Below are positions 12,319 to 19,895 of a stretch of DNA of 23,678 nucleotides, one piece after another (the first letter of the stretch is position 1; each line of letters begins with the position of its first letter). The position numbers were made by a program, and so were the translations under genes. The stretch comes from an uncultured Selenomonadales bacterium (GTDB lineage: Bacteria > Bacillota > Negativicutes > Selenomonadales > Selenomonadaceae). Location of the stretch: positions 1-23,678 of the forward strand of contig CALGGP010000370.1 in NCBI GenBank assembly GCA_937915885.1. Direction: 5' to 3'. The notes under the pieces were generated by a model. The model was given only the letters and a program-made list of their open reading frames with translations, ran no database searches and had not been told where the DNA came from.

Positions 12319-14649
12319 ATGCTTCACTTCTTCGACGGCGCCATGGGCACCCTCCTGCAAGCCGCCGGTCTGCCTGCGGGCGCCGCCCCCGAGTCGTTTA
12401 ATCTCGAGCACCCGTCGATCGTCGAGAATATTCATCGTCAATACATCGACGCCGGAGCCGACATCATCACTACAAACACTTTCGGCGCCTCGCCGCTCAA
12501 ATTGAAACACTTCGATCTCGACGGTCGTCTCGACGCGATCAATGCGGCGGCAGTTGAGGTTGCTCGACAGGCTATCGACGGTCGGAAAATAAAAATCGCC
12601 GCCGACATCGGACCGTCGGGACGGTTTATCGAGCCGATCGGCGATCTGTCATTCGACGACGCCTATGAAAATTTTTATGCTCAAGCTCTGGCGTTGTCGA
12701 CGGCGAAGCCCGATTATTTCATTCTCGAGACGTTCATCGATCTGCAAGAAATTCGCGCGGCGCTCCTCGCATGCAAAGCGGCGGCTCCGTCGATCCCTAT
12801 CATCGCTCAAATGTCGTTCCAAGCCGACGGTCGGACTGTCACAGGCACGCCGCCCGAAGTAGCCGCGCTCACTCTGTCGAAACTCGGCGCGTCGATAGTC
12901 GGCGTCAACTGCTCGCTCGGTCCCGAAGATTTGATCGGCGTCGTTGAAAAAATGCGTCGACACTGCGCATGTCCGATCAGCTGTCAACCGAACGCGGGGC
13001 TCCCGACGCTCGTCGACGGCAAAACAATTTTTCCGCTCAACGCTTCGGACTTCGCGTCATTCGCTCCGAAATTGATCCAAGCGGGCGCGTCATACCTCGG
13101 CGGATGTTGCGGCACTTCGCCCGATCACATCAGAGCGCTCGTCAAAGAATCGGTCGGTGCGGAATCACCGGCGCCCGCTCGAAAATATTCTCTGTCGTTG
13201 GCGTCGCGGACAAAATTTATTGCCATCGATAAAAATCCGATCATGATCGGCGAAAGGATCAATCCCACCGGTCGAAAAAAACTCCGCGCGGAAATTCAAG
13301 CGGGCTCGATGCTCACCGTCAAACGCGACGCCGTCAACCAAGTCAAGGCGGGGGCGTCGGTGCTCGACGTGAATATGGGCGTGCCGGTCGACGATCCCGT
13401 CGCGCTGATGCGAAACGCGGTCTCGAGCCTGGCTCAATTGGTGGACGTGCCGTTGGCGATCGACACCGCCGATCCGAAGGCGCTCGAGGCAGGGCTGATC
13501 GCATTCCCGGGTCGCGCACTGATCAATTCCGTCGATGACGAACGATGCGAAACGTTTCTGCCGCTGGCGAAAAAATACGGCGCGGCAATCATCATACTGC
13601 CGGTGACGAAGGCGGGGCTGCCTCGGACGGTCGACGAACGGATCGCAATCGTCAAGCGAATAATTTTGCGGGCGCGGGAGATCGGCTTGACGGACGACGA
13701 CTTTTTATTGGACGCGCTGACGACGACGCTCGCCGCCGACAAAGACTCCGCGCGGAACGTTTTGTTGACGTTGCGGGAATATCGGCAGTTGGGCTTGCCG
13801 TCGACGATGGGGCTGTCGAACATCTCATTCGGGCTGCCCAATCGACCGTTGATCAACGCGACGTTCTTTGCGCAGGCGCTGACGGCGGGCTTGACGGCGC
13901 CGATCATCAATCCGTTCGACGAAATGATTCAATCGACATTCGCGGCATCGAAGGCACTGCTCGGATTCGATCCTCAAGCGGCGGAGTTCAGTCGGCGTGC
14001 GGCGCAATCGACGGAAGTCTCGACGGTCGAAAAAATCATCGACGATCCGATCGAAGGATTGAAGATCGCGATCATCAACGGCGACGGAGATGCGGCGGTG
14101 TCGCTTGTCGAAAAATGTCCGTCGGAAAAATTCACGGACGTGCTCAACGCGGCGATGGCGACGGTCGGAGAAAAATTTTCGACGGGGAAATTATTTTTGC
14201 CGCAGGTGCTGTTGAGCGCTCAAGCGTTGCAGTCGGCGTTCGATCGGTTTCAAGAATTAAATCCGTCGGCGTCGGTCGAAAGCAAAGGGACGGTGGTGCT
14301 GGCGACGGTGAAAGGCGACGTGCACGACCTCGGAAAAAATATCGTCGGGGCGCTGATGAAAAACGCGGGCTTCAACGTGATCGATCTGGGCAAGGACGTT
14401 GAGCCGGAGTTGGTGGTGCGCGCGGCGCTCGACAATGAGGCGTTCCTGATCGGATTGTGCGCGCTGATGACGACGACGTTGCCTGCAATCGACGAGACGA
14501 TAGCGGCAATCCGCGCGGCGGGCATTCGATCAAAGGTGATGGTCGGAGGCGCGGCGGTGGACAAAAATTATGCGGCGTCGGCGGGCGCGGACTTTTACGC
14601 CGAAGACGCCGTCGAGGCTGTCAATCAGGCGCAGTCTGTAGCCCGTTAA
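12319..14649 (+). CDS. metH: Cobalamin-dependent methionine synthase, short form
   Basis: This transfers a methyl group from methyltetrahydrofolate to homocysteine through bound cobalamin. The 776-residue protein has three modules. The homocysteine barrel (1-about 285) has zinc ligands Cys 198, 263 and 264 (GVNCSLG, GGCCGTSP). The pterin-binding barrel starts near 300 with GERINPTG at 311-318. The cobalamin cap and Rossmann domains carry DVHDLG at 667-672, with His 669 as the lower cobalt ligand, plus a VGGAAV loop. The roughly 330-residue C-terminal S-adenosylmethionine reactivation domain of E. coli MetH is absent: the protein stops soon after the cobalamin domain. Such short forms are known in Firmicutes and Thermotogae, so this is not a truncation. 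GGGAGG lies seven bases before the ATG. It is divergent from efp and apparently monocistronic; repeat copy D follows directly. Confidence 0.95.
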   Translation: MLHFFDGAMGTLLQAAGLPAGAAPESFNLEHPSIVENIHRQYIDAGADIITTNTFGASPLKLKHFDLDGRLDAINAAAVEVARQAIDGRKIKIAADIGPSGRFIEPIGDLSFDDAYENFYAQALALSTAKPDYFILETFIDLQEIRAALLACKAAAPSIPIIAQMSFQADGRTVTGTPPEVAALTLSKLGASIVGVNCSLGPEDLIGVVEKMRRHCACPISCQPNAGLPTLVDGKTIFPLNASDFASFAPKLIQAGASYLGGCCGTSPDHIRALVKESVGAESPAPARKYSLSLASRTKFIAIDKNPIMIGERINPTGRKKLRAEIQAGSMLTVKRDAVNQVKAGASVLDVNMGVPVDDPVALMRNAVSSLAQLVDVPLAIDTADPKALEAGLIAFPGRALINSVDDERCETFLPLAKKYGAAIIILPVTKAGLPRTVDERIAIVKRIILRAREIGLTDDDFLLDALTTTLAADKDSARNVLLTLREYRQLGLPSTMGLSNISFGLPNRPLINATFFAQALTAGLTAPIINPFDEMIQSTFAASKALLGFDPQAAEFSRRAAQSTEVSTVEKIIDDPIEGLKIAIINGDGDAAVSLVEKCPSEKFTDVLNAAMATVGEKFSTGKLFLPQVLLSAQALQSAFDRFQELNPSASVESKGTVVLATVKGDVHDLGKNIVGALMKNAGFNVIDLGKDVEPELVVRAALDNEAFLIGLCALMTTTLPAIDETIAAIRAAGIRSKVMVGGAAVDKNYAASAGADFYAEDAVEAVNQAQSVAR

Positions 14650-14658
14650 AAATTATGA

Positions 14659-14860
14659 GGGCGCCGTCGACGCTCCCACCCACTGTGCACGGCGCCCAAC
14701 TGAGGCAGCGGTTCCCACCCCGCGCCGACGGCGCCCCATTGCTCGGTTCCTGCCAAGGAACATGGGGTGGGTGGACGGAAAAATAAAATCGTTGGCGGCG
14801 GCGCCCCTCTTTTCAGTCAAAGATTAGGCGAGCAGAAAAGAATCCGTCGTCGACGGCGCC
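14659..14860 (+). repeat. Dispersed palindromic element, copy D
   Basis: GGGCGCCGTCGACGCTCCCA starts ten bases after the metH stop. The hairpin closes with CACGGCGCCC, and one 39-base module with GTTCCCACCCCGCGCCGACG ends at about 14735. The tail to 14860 contains a 6-bp hairpin, GTTCCT-GCCA-AGGAAC (14746-14761), a GGGGTGGGTGGACGGAAAAA stretch like the A/T module of other copies, and two further GGCGGCGCC-type blocks. With the next two entries it fills the 298 bases between metH and carB. Confidence 0.75.
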
Positions 14861-14868
14861 CGCCCCTT

Positions 14869-14894
14869 CATTCCTAATTCCTCATTCCTAATTG
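14869..14894. repeat. TAATTCC short tandem repeat
   Basis: TCATTCC and TAATTCC units, a third copy of the arrays at 6127-6160 and 11653-11685. Confidence 0.65.
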
Positions 14895-14943
14895 AAAAAA
14901 AAAGCCCCGCAGGGATCCCAGCCCCGCAGGGAAATTTTTTTTT
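14895..14943 (-). terminator. Probable terminator of the pyrimidine operon
   Basis: Just after the carB stop, the minus strand has a run of A, then two direct copies of CCCTGCGGGGC separated by TGGGAT, then nine T residues. The A and T runs can pair, and CCC/GGG blocks can pair inside them. The stem is imperfect, but hairpin plus T-run at this place fits a terminator. Confidence 0.6.
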
Positions 14944-14947
14944 ACGC

Positions 14948-17900
14948 TCAATAATATTGACTCGGGAGCGCCGAATGATCTCCGCCGAGATAATCTTGTA
15001 TCGCCAGCGAATATACCAGCCGCCGATCCTTCGCAAACTGTACCACGTCGAGCACCGCCGCCGCCGTGTCGAGGCTCGTCAAGCACGGCACCCCGATCTC
15101 CACCGCCGCACGTCGAATTTTAAATCCGTCGCGCACCGACAGCGAACTCTGATCATTGATGAAACTGTCGCTGAGCGTGTTGACCACCATGCAAATTTGC
15201 CCGCTCCGAAGCATTTTTATGATGTCCGCCGAGCGCTGATGCACCTTGCCGACCAGTTTTGCGTCGATGCCCGCCTCCGCGAACGCCTTCCGCGTTCCTT
15301 CCGTCGCCGCCAACTCGTAGCCGCAATCCGCGAACAGCGCCGCCAACTTCACCGCCTCGTCCTTGTCGCGATCCGCCACCGTGAACAAGATGCACGGTTT
15401 TGACATCGATTTTGATTCGCCCACAGGCAACACCGTCCCCGCCGCCAACAATCCTTTGTACAGCGCGCGGCTGAAGTGATAATCGAAGCCTACGACTTCG
15501 CCCGTCGAGCGCATCTCCGGTCCGAGCCCGACTTCCACGCCCTGCATCTTCGCCAGCGAAAACACCGGCACCTTCACCGCGTAGTACGGTTTCTTCGGTC
15601 GATTGACGATCGATTTGCCGAGTTTGAATCCGACCGCCGCTTGCGTCGCCAAGTCGACCAGATCGATCCCCGCCGCCTTGCTGATAAACGGGATCGTCCT
15701 CGAGCTGCGCGGATTGACTTCCAACACGAACACTTTGCCGTCGGCGATCACGAACTGAATGTTGAGCAGTCCCTGAACGTCAAGCGCCCGCGCCAGCGTT
15801 GTTGTGTAGTTGGTGACCGTTTCGAGCGTCGGCTTGTCGACCGACAGCGGAGGAAATACCGCTATGCTGTCGCCCGAGTGCACGCCCGCGCGCTCGACGT
15901 GTTGCATGATGCCGCCGATCAAAACCGTTTCGCCGTCGCTCACCGCGTCAACGTCGAGCTCCGTGCCCGGCAAATATCTGTCGACGAACACCGGATGCTT
16001 GCCGTCCGACGCCGCGATCGCCCGTTGCACGTAAGCCGTCAACTCTTCGTTGTTGTAGACGACCTGCATCGCGCGCCCGCCCAACACATAACTCGGTCGC
16101 ACCATCAGCGGATAATCGATCCGTGCCGCCGCATTGAGCGCCTCTTCGACGGTGAAGATCGCCGCGCCTTTCGGTCGAGGAATGTCGAGCCCTTCGCAAA
16201 GATTATCGAACGCGTCCCGATCTTCCGCGCGGTTGATGTTCTCGACCGACGTCCCGAGGATGAAGTAGCGATCCTTATCGTCGAGCTCGCCGTCGAGCGC
16301 CACGCCCAAATTGATCGCCGTCTGACCTCCGAACTGCGCAATCACTCCGACCGGCGCGTCCTTCGACTCGTACTCGATGATGTTCTGAACGTCCTCGAGA
16401 GTGAGCGGCTCGAAATACAATCGATCGCTCGTGTCAAAATCCGTCGATACCGTCTCGGGGTTGTTGTTGATGATGATCGCAAACTTGCCGAGCTTCTGAA
16501 GCTGTCGCACGCAACGGACGGAGCAATAATCGAACTCGACGCCCTGACCGATGCGGATCGGGCCCGAGCCGAGCACGATCACTTTGTCATGCGCCGACGG
16601 CAATCGATCGGAAGTCTCCGCGTTGTACGTCGAATAAAGGTACGGCGTTTGCGCATCGAACTCCGCCGCGCACGTGTCGACCATCTTGAAATGCGGCAGC
16701 AATCCGATCGATTTGCGACGCCGTCTGATCTCCGCCGTCGAGCCGCCGCTCAACTCCGCGATCGCCACATCGGGCAGCCCGATTTTTTTCGCCTCGATCA
16801 ACAGCTCGTCGCTGAGCGCGGATTTATTTTGGGCGCCGCCAACGCTCCCGCCCACGGAGCTCGGCGCCCGACTTACGGAGCGGTTCCCACCCGCGTTGTC
16901 GGCGCCCGCCTTCGACGATTGCGCGGCGGCTCCCGATTCGTCGGTGCCCGCCTTCGACGGTTGCAAAGCGCCTTCCGATGTGTCGGCGTCCGCCTTCGAC
17001 GGTTGCAAAGCGCCTTCCGATTCGTCGGCTCCGCGCGGAGCGGTCGAAGATTGAGCGGCTCCCTCGGGGGTTTGGGGGCTTGCCCCCAGAGGGAGGGTGG
17101 GTGGGATCAATTTTTTCTCGACTTCGGCGATGTTTTTGATCTTGTCGAGGAACCATCGATCGATCAACGTTTCTGCCGCGATCTCTTCGACCGTCAACAA
17201 ATTCCGACGAAACGCTTCCGCGATCGCAAACAATCTCTCGTCGTCGACGCGCTTTGCATGACGCACAACCTTCTCGTCCGACCAATCCGCGAACTTTTTC
17301 AAGTACAATCGATTCGCGCCGATCTCCAGCGACCGCACCGCCTTCAACAGCGCCGCCTCAAATTTCCGATCGATCGCCATCACTTCGCCCGTCGCCTTCA
17401 TTTGCGTCCCGAGCGTCTTGTCGGCGTAATAAAATTTATCGAACGGCCACCGCGGATATTTGATCACGCAATAATCGATCGACGGCTCGAAACACGCCTT
17501 CGTCTTGCCCGTGACATCGTTCGTGATCTCGTCGAGCGTCAAGCCCGCCGCTATCTTCGCGCTCACCTTTGCAATCGGATATCCCGTCGCCTTCGACGCC
17601 AACGCCGACGACCGAGACACGCGCGGATTGACCTCGATCACGAAATACTCTTGACTGTGAGGATCGAGCGCGAATTGGATATTGCAACCGCCCTCGATTT
17701 TCAACGCCCGAATAATTTTGATCGACGCCGACCTCAACATCTGAGCCTCGACATCAGACAACGTTTGCGTCGGAGCCACGACTACGCTGTCGCCCGTGTG
17801 CACGCCGACGGGATCAATATTTTCCATATTGCAGATGCAGATGCAGTTGTCGTTGGCATCGCGCATCACTTCATACTCAATCTCTTTATAACCGAACAGC

Positions 17901-18526
17901 GACTTCTCGATCAGCACCTGACCGATCATCGACGCCTTCAGCCCGCGCACCGCTATATCGATCAGCTCATTCGTCGAGTTCGCAAAGCCGCCGCCTTCGC
18001 CCCCGAGCGTATACGCCGGACGCACGATCACGGGGAAGCCGATTTTTTTTGCGAACGCGACCGCGCTGTCAACGTCCTCAACGATCGTCGATTGCGCGAC
18101 CGGCTCATTGATCGCCTCCATCGCTTTCTTGAACAGATCGCGATCCTCCGCATGTCGGACGGCGTCCGTCGACGTGCCGAGCACTTTGACGTTGAATTTT
18201 TTCAACACGCCCGCGTCCTCGAGCTTGACGGCAAGGTTGAGCCCCGCCTGCCCTCCGAGCGTCGCCAACAATCCGTCGGGGCGCTCCTTCTCGATTACGT
18301 GCGTCAAAAATTCCAGCGTCAACGGCTCCATGTAAACTTTGTGCGCGGTGTCGACGTCCGTCATGATCGTCGCGGGGTTCGGATTGACGAGCACCACCGT
18401 AAATCCTTCGTCGCGCAACGCCCGACACGCTTGAGTCCCCGCGTAATCGAACTCCGCCGCCTGCCCGATCACGATCGGTCCCGACCCGATCACGAGCACT
18501 TTATTCATCGATTGTTTTTTCGGCAT
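14948..18526 (-). CDS. carB: Carbamoyl-phosphate synthase large subunit with a repeat-encoded insertion
   Basis: This makes carbamoyl phosphate from bicarbonate, ATP and ammonia delivered by CarA, for pyrimidines and arginine. Two ATP-grasp halves are seen: the first begins NKVLVIGSGPIVIGQAAEFD near residue 7, and the second has VLGSGPIRIGQGVEFDYC. A C-terminal MGS-like allosteric domain starts near SKPCILFTVADRDKDEA. The protein has 1192 residues where the family has about 1070. Most of the excess is residues about 470-566, a Pro/Gly/Ala/Ser-rich stretch encoded by repeat copy E. It falls in the oligomerisation domain, between VEKKL and DELLIEAKKIG, where E. coli has only a short loop. The frame stays open, so the enzyme is probably functional. 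ATG 18526 has AGGAG seven bases before it; the carA stop is 13 bases upstream. Confidence 0.95.
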   Translation of the reverse strand: MPKKQSMNKVLVIGSGPIVIGQAAEFDYAGTQACRALRDEGFTVVLVNPNPATIMTDVDTAHKVYMEPLTLEFLTHVIEKERPDGLLATLGGQAGLNLAVKLEDAGVLKKFNVKVLGTSTDAVRHAEDRDLFKKAMEAINEPVAQSTIVEDVDSAVAFAKKIGFPVIVRPAYTLGGEGGGFANSTNELIDIAVRGLKASMIGQVLIEKSLFGYKEIEYEVMRDANDNCICICNMENIDPVGVHTGDSVVVAPTQTLSDVEAQMLRSASIKIIRALKIEGGCNIQFALDPHSQEYFVIEVNPRVSRSSALASKATGYPIAKVSAKIAAGLTLDEITNDVTGKTKACFEPSIDYCVIKYPRWPFDKFYYADKTLGTQMKATGEVMAIDRKFEAALLKAVRSLEIGANRLYLKKFADWSDEKVVRHAKRVDDERLFAIAEAFRRNLLTVEEIAAETLIDRWFLDKIKNIAEVEKKLIPPTLPLGASPQTPEGAAQSSTAPRGADESEGALQPSKADADTSEGALQPSKAGTDESGAAAQSSKAGADNAGGNRSVSRAPSSVGGSVGGAQNKSALSDELLIEAKKIGLPDVAIAELSGGSTAEIRRRRKSIGLLPHFKMVDTCAAEFDAQTPYLYSTYNAETSDRLPSAHDKVIVLGSGPIRIGQGVEFDYCSVRCVRQLQKLGKFAIIINNNPETVSTDFDTSDRLYFEPLTLEDVQNIIEYESKDAPVGVIAQFGGQTAINLGVALDGELDDKDRYFILGTSVENINRAEDRDAFDNLCEGLDIPRPKGAAIFTVEEALNAAARIDYPLMVRPSYVLGGRAMQVVYNNEELTAYVQRAIAASDGKHPVFVDRYLPGTELDVDAVSDGETVLIGGIMQHVERAGVHSGDSIAVFPPLSVDKPTLETVTNYTTTLARALDVQGLLNIQFVIADGKVFVLEVNPRSSRTIPFISKAAGIDLVDLATQAAVGFKLGKSIVNRPKKPYYAVKVPVFSLAKMQGVEVGLGPEMRSTGEVVGFDYHFSRALYKGLLAAGTVLPVGESKSMSKPCILFTVADRDKDEAVKLAALFADCGYELAATEGTRKAFAEAGIDAKLVGKVHQRSADIIKMLRSGQICMVVNTLSDSFINDQSSLSVRDGFKIRRAAVEIGVPCLTSLDTAAAVLDVVQFAKDRRLVYSLAIQDYLGGDHSALPSQYY
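16831..17117 (-). repeat. Dispersed palindromic element, copy E, in frame inside carB
   Basis: On the plus strand it begins GGGCGCCGCCAACGCTCCCG, nearly identical to the start of copy F (GGGCGCCGCCAACGCTCCCA). It runs through a GGTTCCCACCCGCGTTGTCG module and the 42-bp repeats, and ends in GGGAGGGTGGGTGGGATCAA plus TTTTTT, which resembles the A/T module of copies A and F. Its length, about 287-288 bases, keeps the carB frame. On the coding strand it gives about 96 residues of low complexity, including GALQPSKA repeats and SSVGGSVGGAQNK. Confidence 0.85.
16899..17024. repeat. Three 42-bp tandem repeats within copy E
   Basis: Units begin TCGGyGyCCGCCTTCGACG at 16899, 16941 and 16983, spaced exactly 42 bases, with a partial fourth at 17025. 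Each adds 14 residues to CarB (versions of GALQPSKAGTDESG). The 42-base period keeps the reading frame. Confidence 0.9.
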
Positions 18527-18539
18527 AAACATTCTCCTC

Positions 18540-19601
18540 TCAACCGTCCGCGCGGACAAAAAGTCTGTCGAACATGAACGCGCAATCGTTCGGACCGGGC
18601 GACGCCTCGGGATGGAACTGAACGCTTTCGACCGGCAGGCTGTGATGTTTCAAGCCTTCGATGGTGCCGTCGTTGAGCGAGACGCAAGTGATGTCGAGCG
18701 GAACGTTTTCGAGCGATTTTTCGTCGACGGCGTAACCGTGATTCTGGCTGGTGATGTAGCAGCGATTGTTGCTCAAAAATTTGACGGGCTGATTGACGCC
18801 GCGATGTCCGAATTTGAGTTTGAAAGTCTTTGCGCCGAGCGCGCGCGCGATCAATTGATGTCCGAGGCAAATGCCGAAAATCGGTTTTTTGTCGAGCAGA
18901 ATTTTTATCTGATCGGTGATGTGATCGAGGTCGGCGGGATCGCCGGGACCGTTCGACAAAAAGATCAGATCGGGCTCGAGCTTCAAACAATCCTCTGCGG
19001 TCGTCGATGCGGGCATGACGATCACTCGGGCGCCGCGCGTGACGAGGCTGTCGAGAATGTTTCGTTTGATGCCGAAGTCGTAGACGGCAACTTTCAAGCC
19101 GTCGCTGTCGCCGTTGAGCACGTATTGTTGATCGCACGTGGCAATGTCGACGACCTTCGGGTTGAGCTTTTGATTGAGCGTCCGATCGATCTCCGATTGC
19201 GGCGTGTCGACAGGAAAAAGCCCGCCCTTCATGGTGCCGCTCGAGCGCAACTTGATCGTCAACGCGCGGGTATCGACGCCGGTGAAGCACGGGATTTTGT
19301 ATTGAGTCAAAAAATCGGCGAGAGGCGCTTCGCATTCAGAGCCCGACGGTTGAGTGCAAAGTTCGGCGCAGATGAGCGCGGAGCACAGCGGGCGCTTCGA
19401 TTGATTGAATTTGCGATTGACGCCGTAATTGCCGACGAGCGGATAAGTCAACGCGACGATCTGAGTACAATACGACGGGTCGGTGAGGATGTCCTGATAG
19501 CCTTCCATACCGGTATTAAAAACGACTTCGCCGAAAGCGGAGTCGCCAATCAAAAATCCGTTGAAGACGGAGCCGTCTTCGAGAACGAGTTTACCGCGCA
19601 T
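18540..19601 (-). CDS. carA: Carbamoyl-phosphate synthase small subunit (glutaminase)
   Basis: This hydrolyses glutamine and channels ammonia to CarB. The 353-residue protein has a CarA N-terminal domain (starting MRGKLVLEDGSVFNGFLIGD) and a class I glutamine amidotransferase domain. The catalytic triad is Cys 245 in GICLGHQL, His 330 and Glu 332 in QFHPEASPGP. SNGPGDP at 216-222 is the oxyanion-loop region. ATG 19601 has AGGAGG six bases before it. The frame is open 32 codons further up, through the end of repeat copy F, but that region has no ribosome site and is repeat-derived. It is the third gene of the pyr/car operon, separated from pyrC by repeat copy F, with no convincing promoter of its own. 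Confidence 0.96.
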   Translation of the reverse strand: MRGKLVLEDGSVFNGFLIGDSAFGEVVFNTGMEGYQDILTDPSYCTQIVALTYPLVGNYGVNRKFNQSKRPLCSALICAELCTQPSGSECEAPLADFLTQYKIPCFTGVDTRALTIKLRSSGTMKGGLFPVDTPQSEIDRTLNQKLNPKVVDIATCDQQYVLNGDSDGLKVAVYDFGIKRNILDSLVTRGARVIVMPASTTAEDCLKLEPDLIFLSNGPGDPADLDHITDQIKILLDKKPIFGICLGHQLIARALGAKTFKLKFGHRGVNQPVKFLSNNRCYITSQNHGYAVDEKSLENVPLDITCVSLNDGTIEGLKHHSLPVESVQFHPEASPGPNDCAFMFDRLFVRADG

Positions 19602-19669
19602 AATATTCCTCCTAACAATTTTGTCGTTGCGATCGGATTTATTTTTTGTGGCGCCGTCGATTTTTTTTA

Positions 19670-19882
19670 GGGCGCCGCCAACGCTCCCACCCTCCAATGG
19701 CGGCGCCCAACCGAGTCCGGCATGCCCACCCCGCGTTGACGGCGCCCAAGTGTGGACGCAGTTGCCGCCCCGCGTCGGTGTCGCCCGACTGAGATCGCGG
19801 TTGTCGCCCCGCGTCGGCGGTGCCTTTTATTTTGAAAAAAATTTTTTCATGGGCGGGTGGGCGGGTGAAAAAATTTTTTTCC
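19670..19882 (+). repeat. Dispersed palindromic element, copy F, between pyrC and carA
   Basis: The core GGGCGCCGCCAACGCTCCCA closes with GGCGGCGCCC. Three 39-bp units follow (starts 19708, 19747 and 19786), each ending in a GCGTyG-n-CGGyGCC-like block. The A/T module (19834-19882) has GAAAAAAATTTTTTC and GAAAAAATTTTTTTC around a GGGCGGGTGGGCGGG centre, as in copy A. The element fills nearly all of the 294-base gap in the middle of the pyrimidine operon, so RNA polymerase must read through it unless carA has its own promoter. Confidence 0.82.
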
Positions 19883-19895
19883 GAACCCCGAAGGC

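Noticed and set aside
13545..14402. 285-codon open frame overlapping metH in another frame
   Set aside because: It runs through conserved metH pterin and cobalamin domains and encodes an Arg/Gly/Asp-rich product without motifs.
16899..17038. CRISPR-like array (42-bp periodic repeats)
   Set aside because: Units are contiguous with no unique spacers, in frame within carB, and belong to the dispersed element. No cas genes are present.
15476..18577. 1033-codon open frame antisense to carB
   Set aside because: carB is certain from both ATP-grasp halves. The opposite frame is open because CGA-, TCG- and GTC-rich codon use avoids stops in the complement. Its product is Arg/His/Asp-rich with no domain or ribosome site.
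19602..19697. 32-codon N-terminal extension of carA into repeat copy F
   Set aside because: The repeat happens to be open in this frame (GGSVGGA, as in the CarB insert), but the AGGAGG site and family N-terminus fix the start at 19601.
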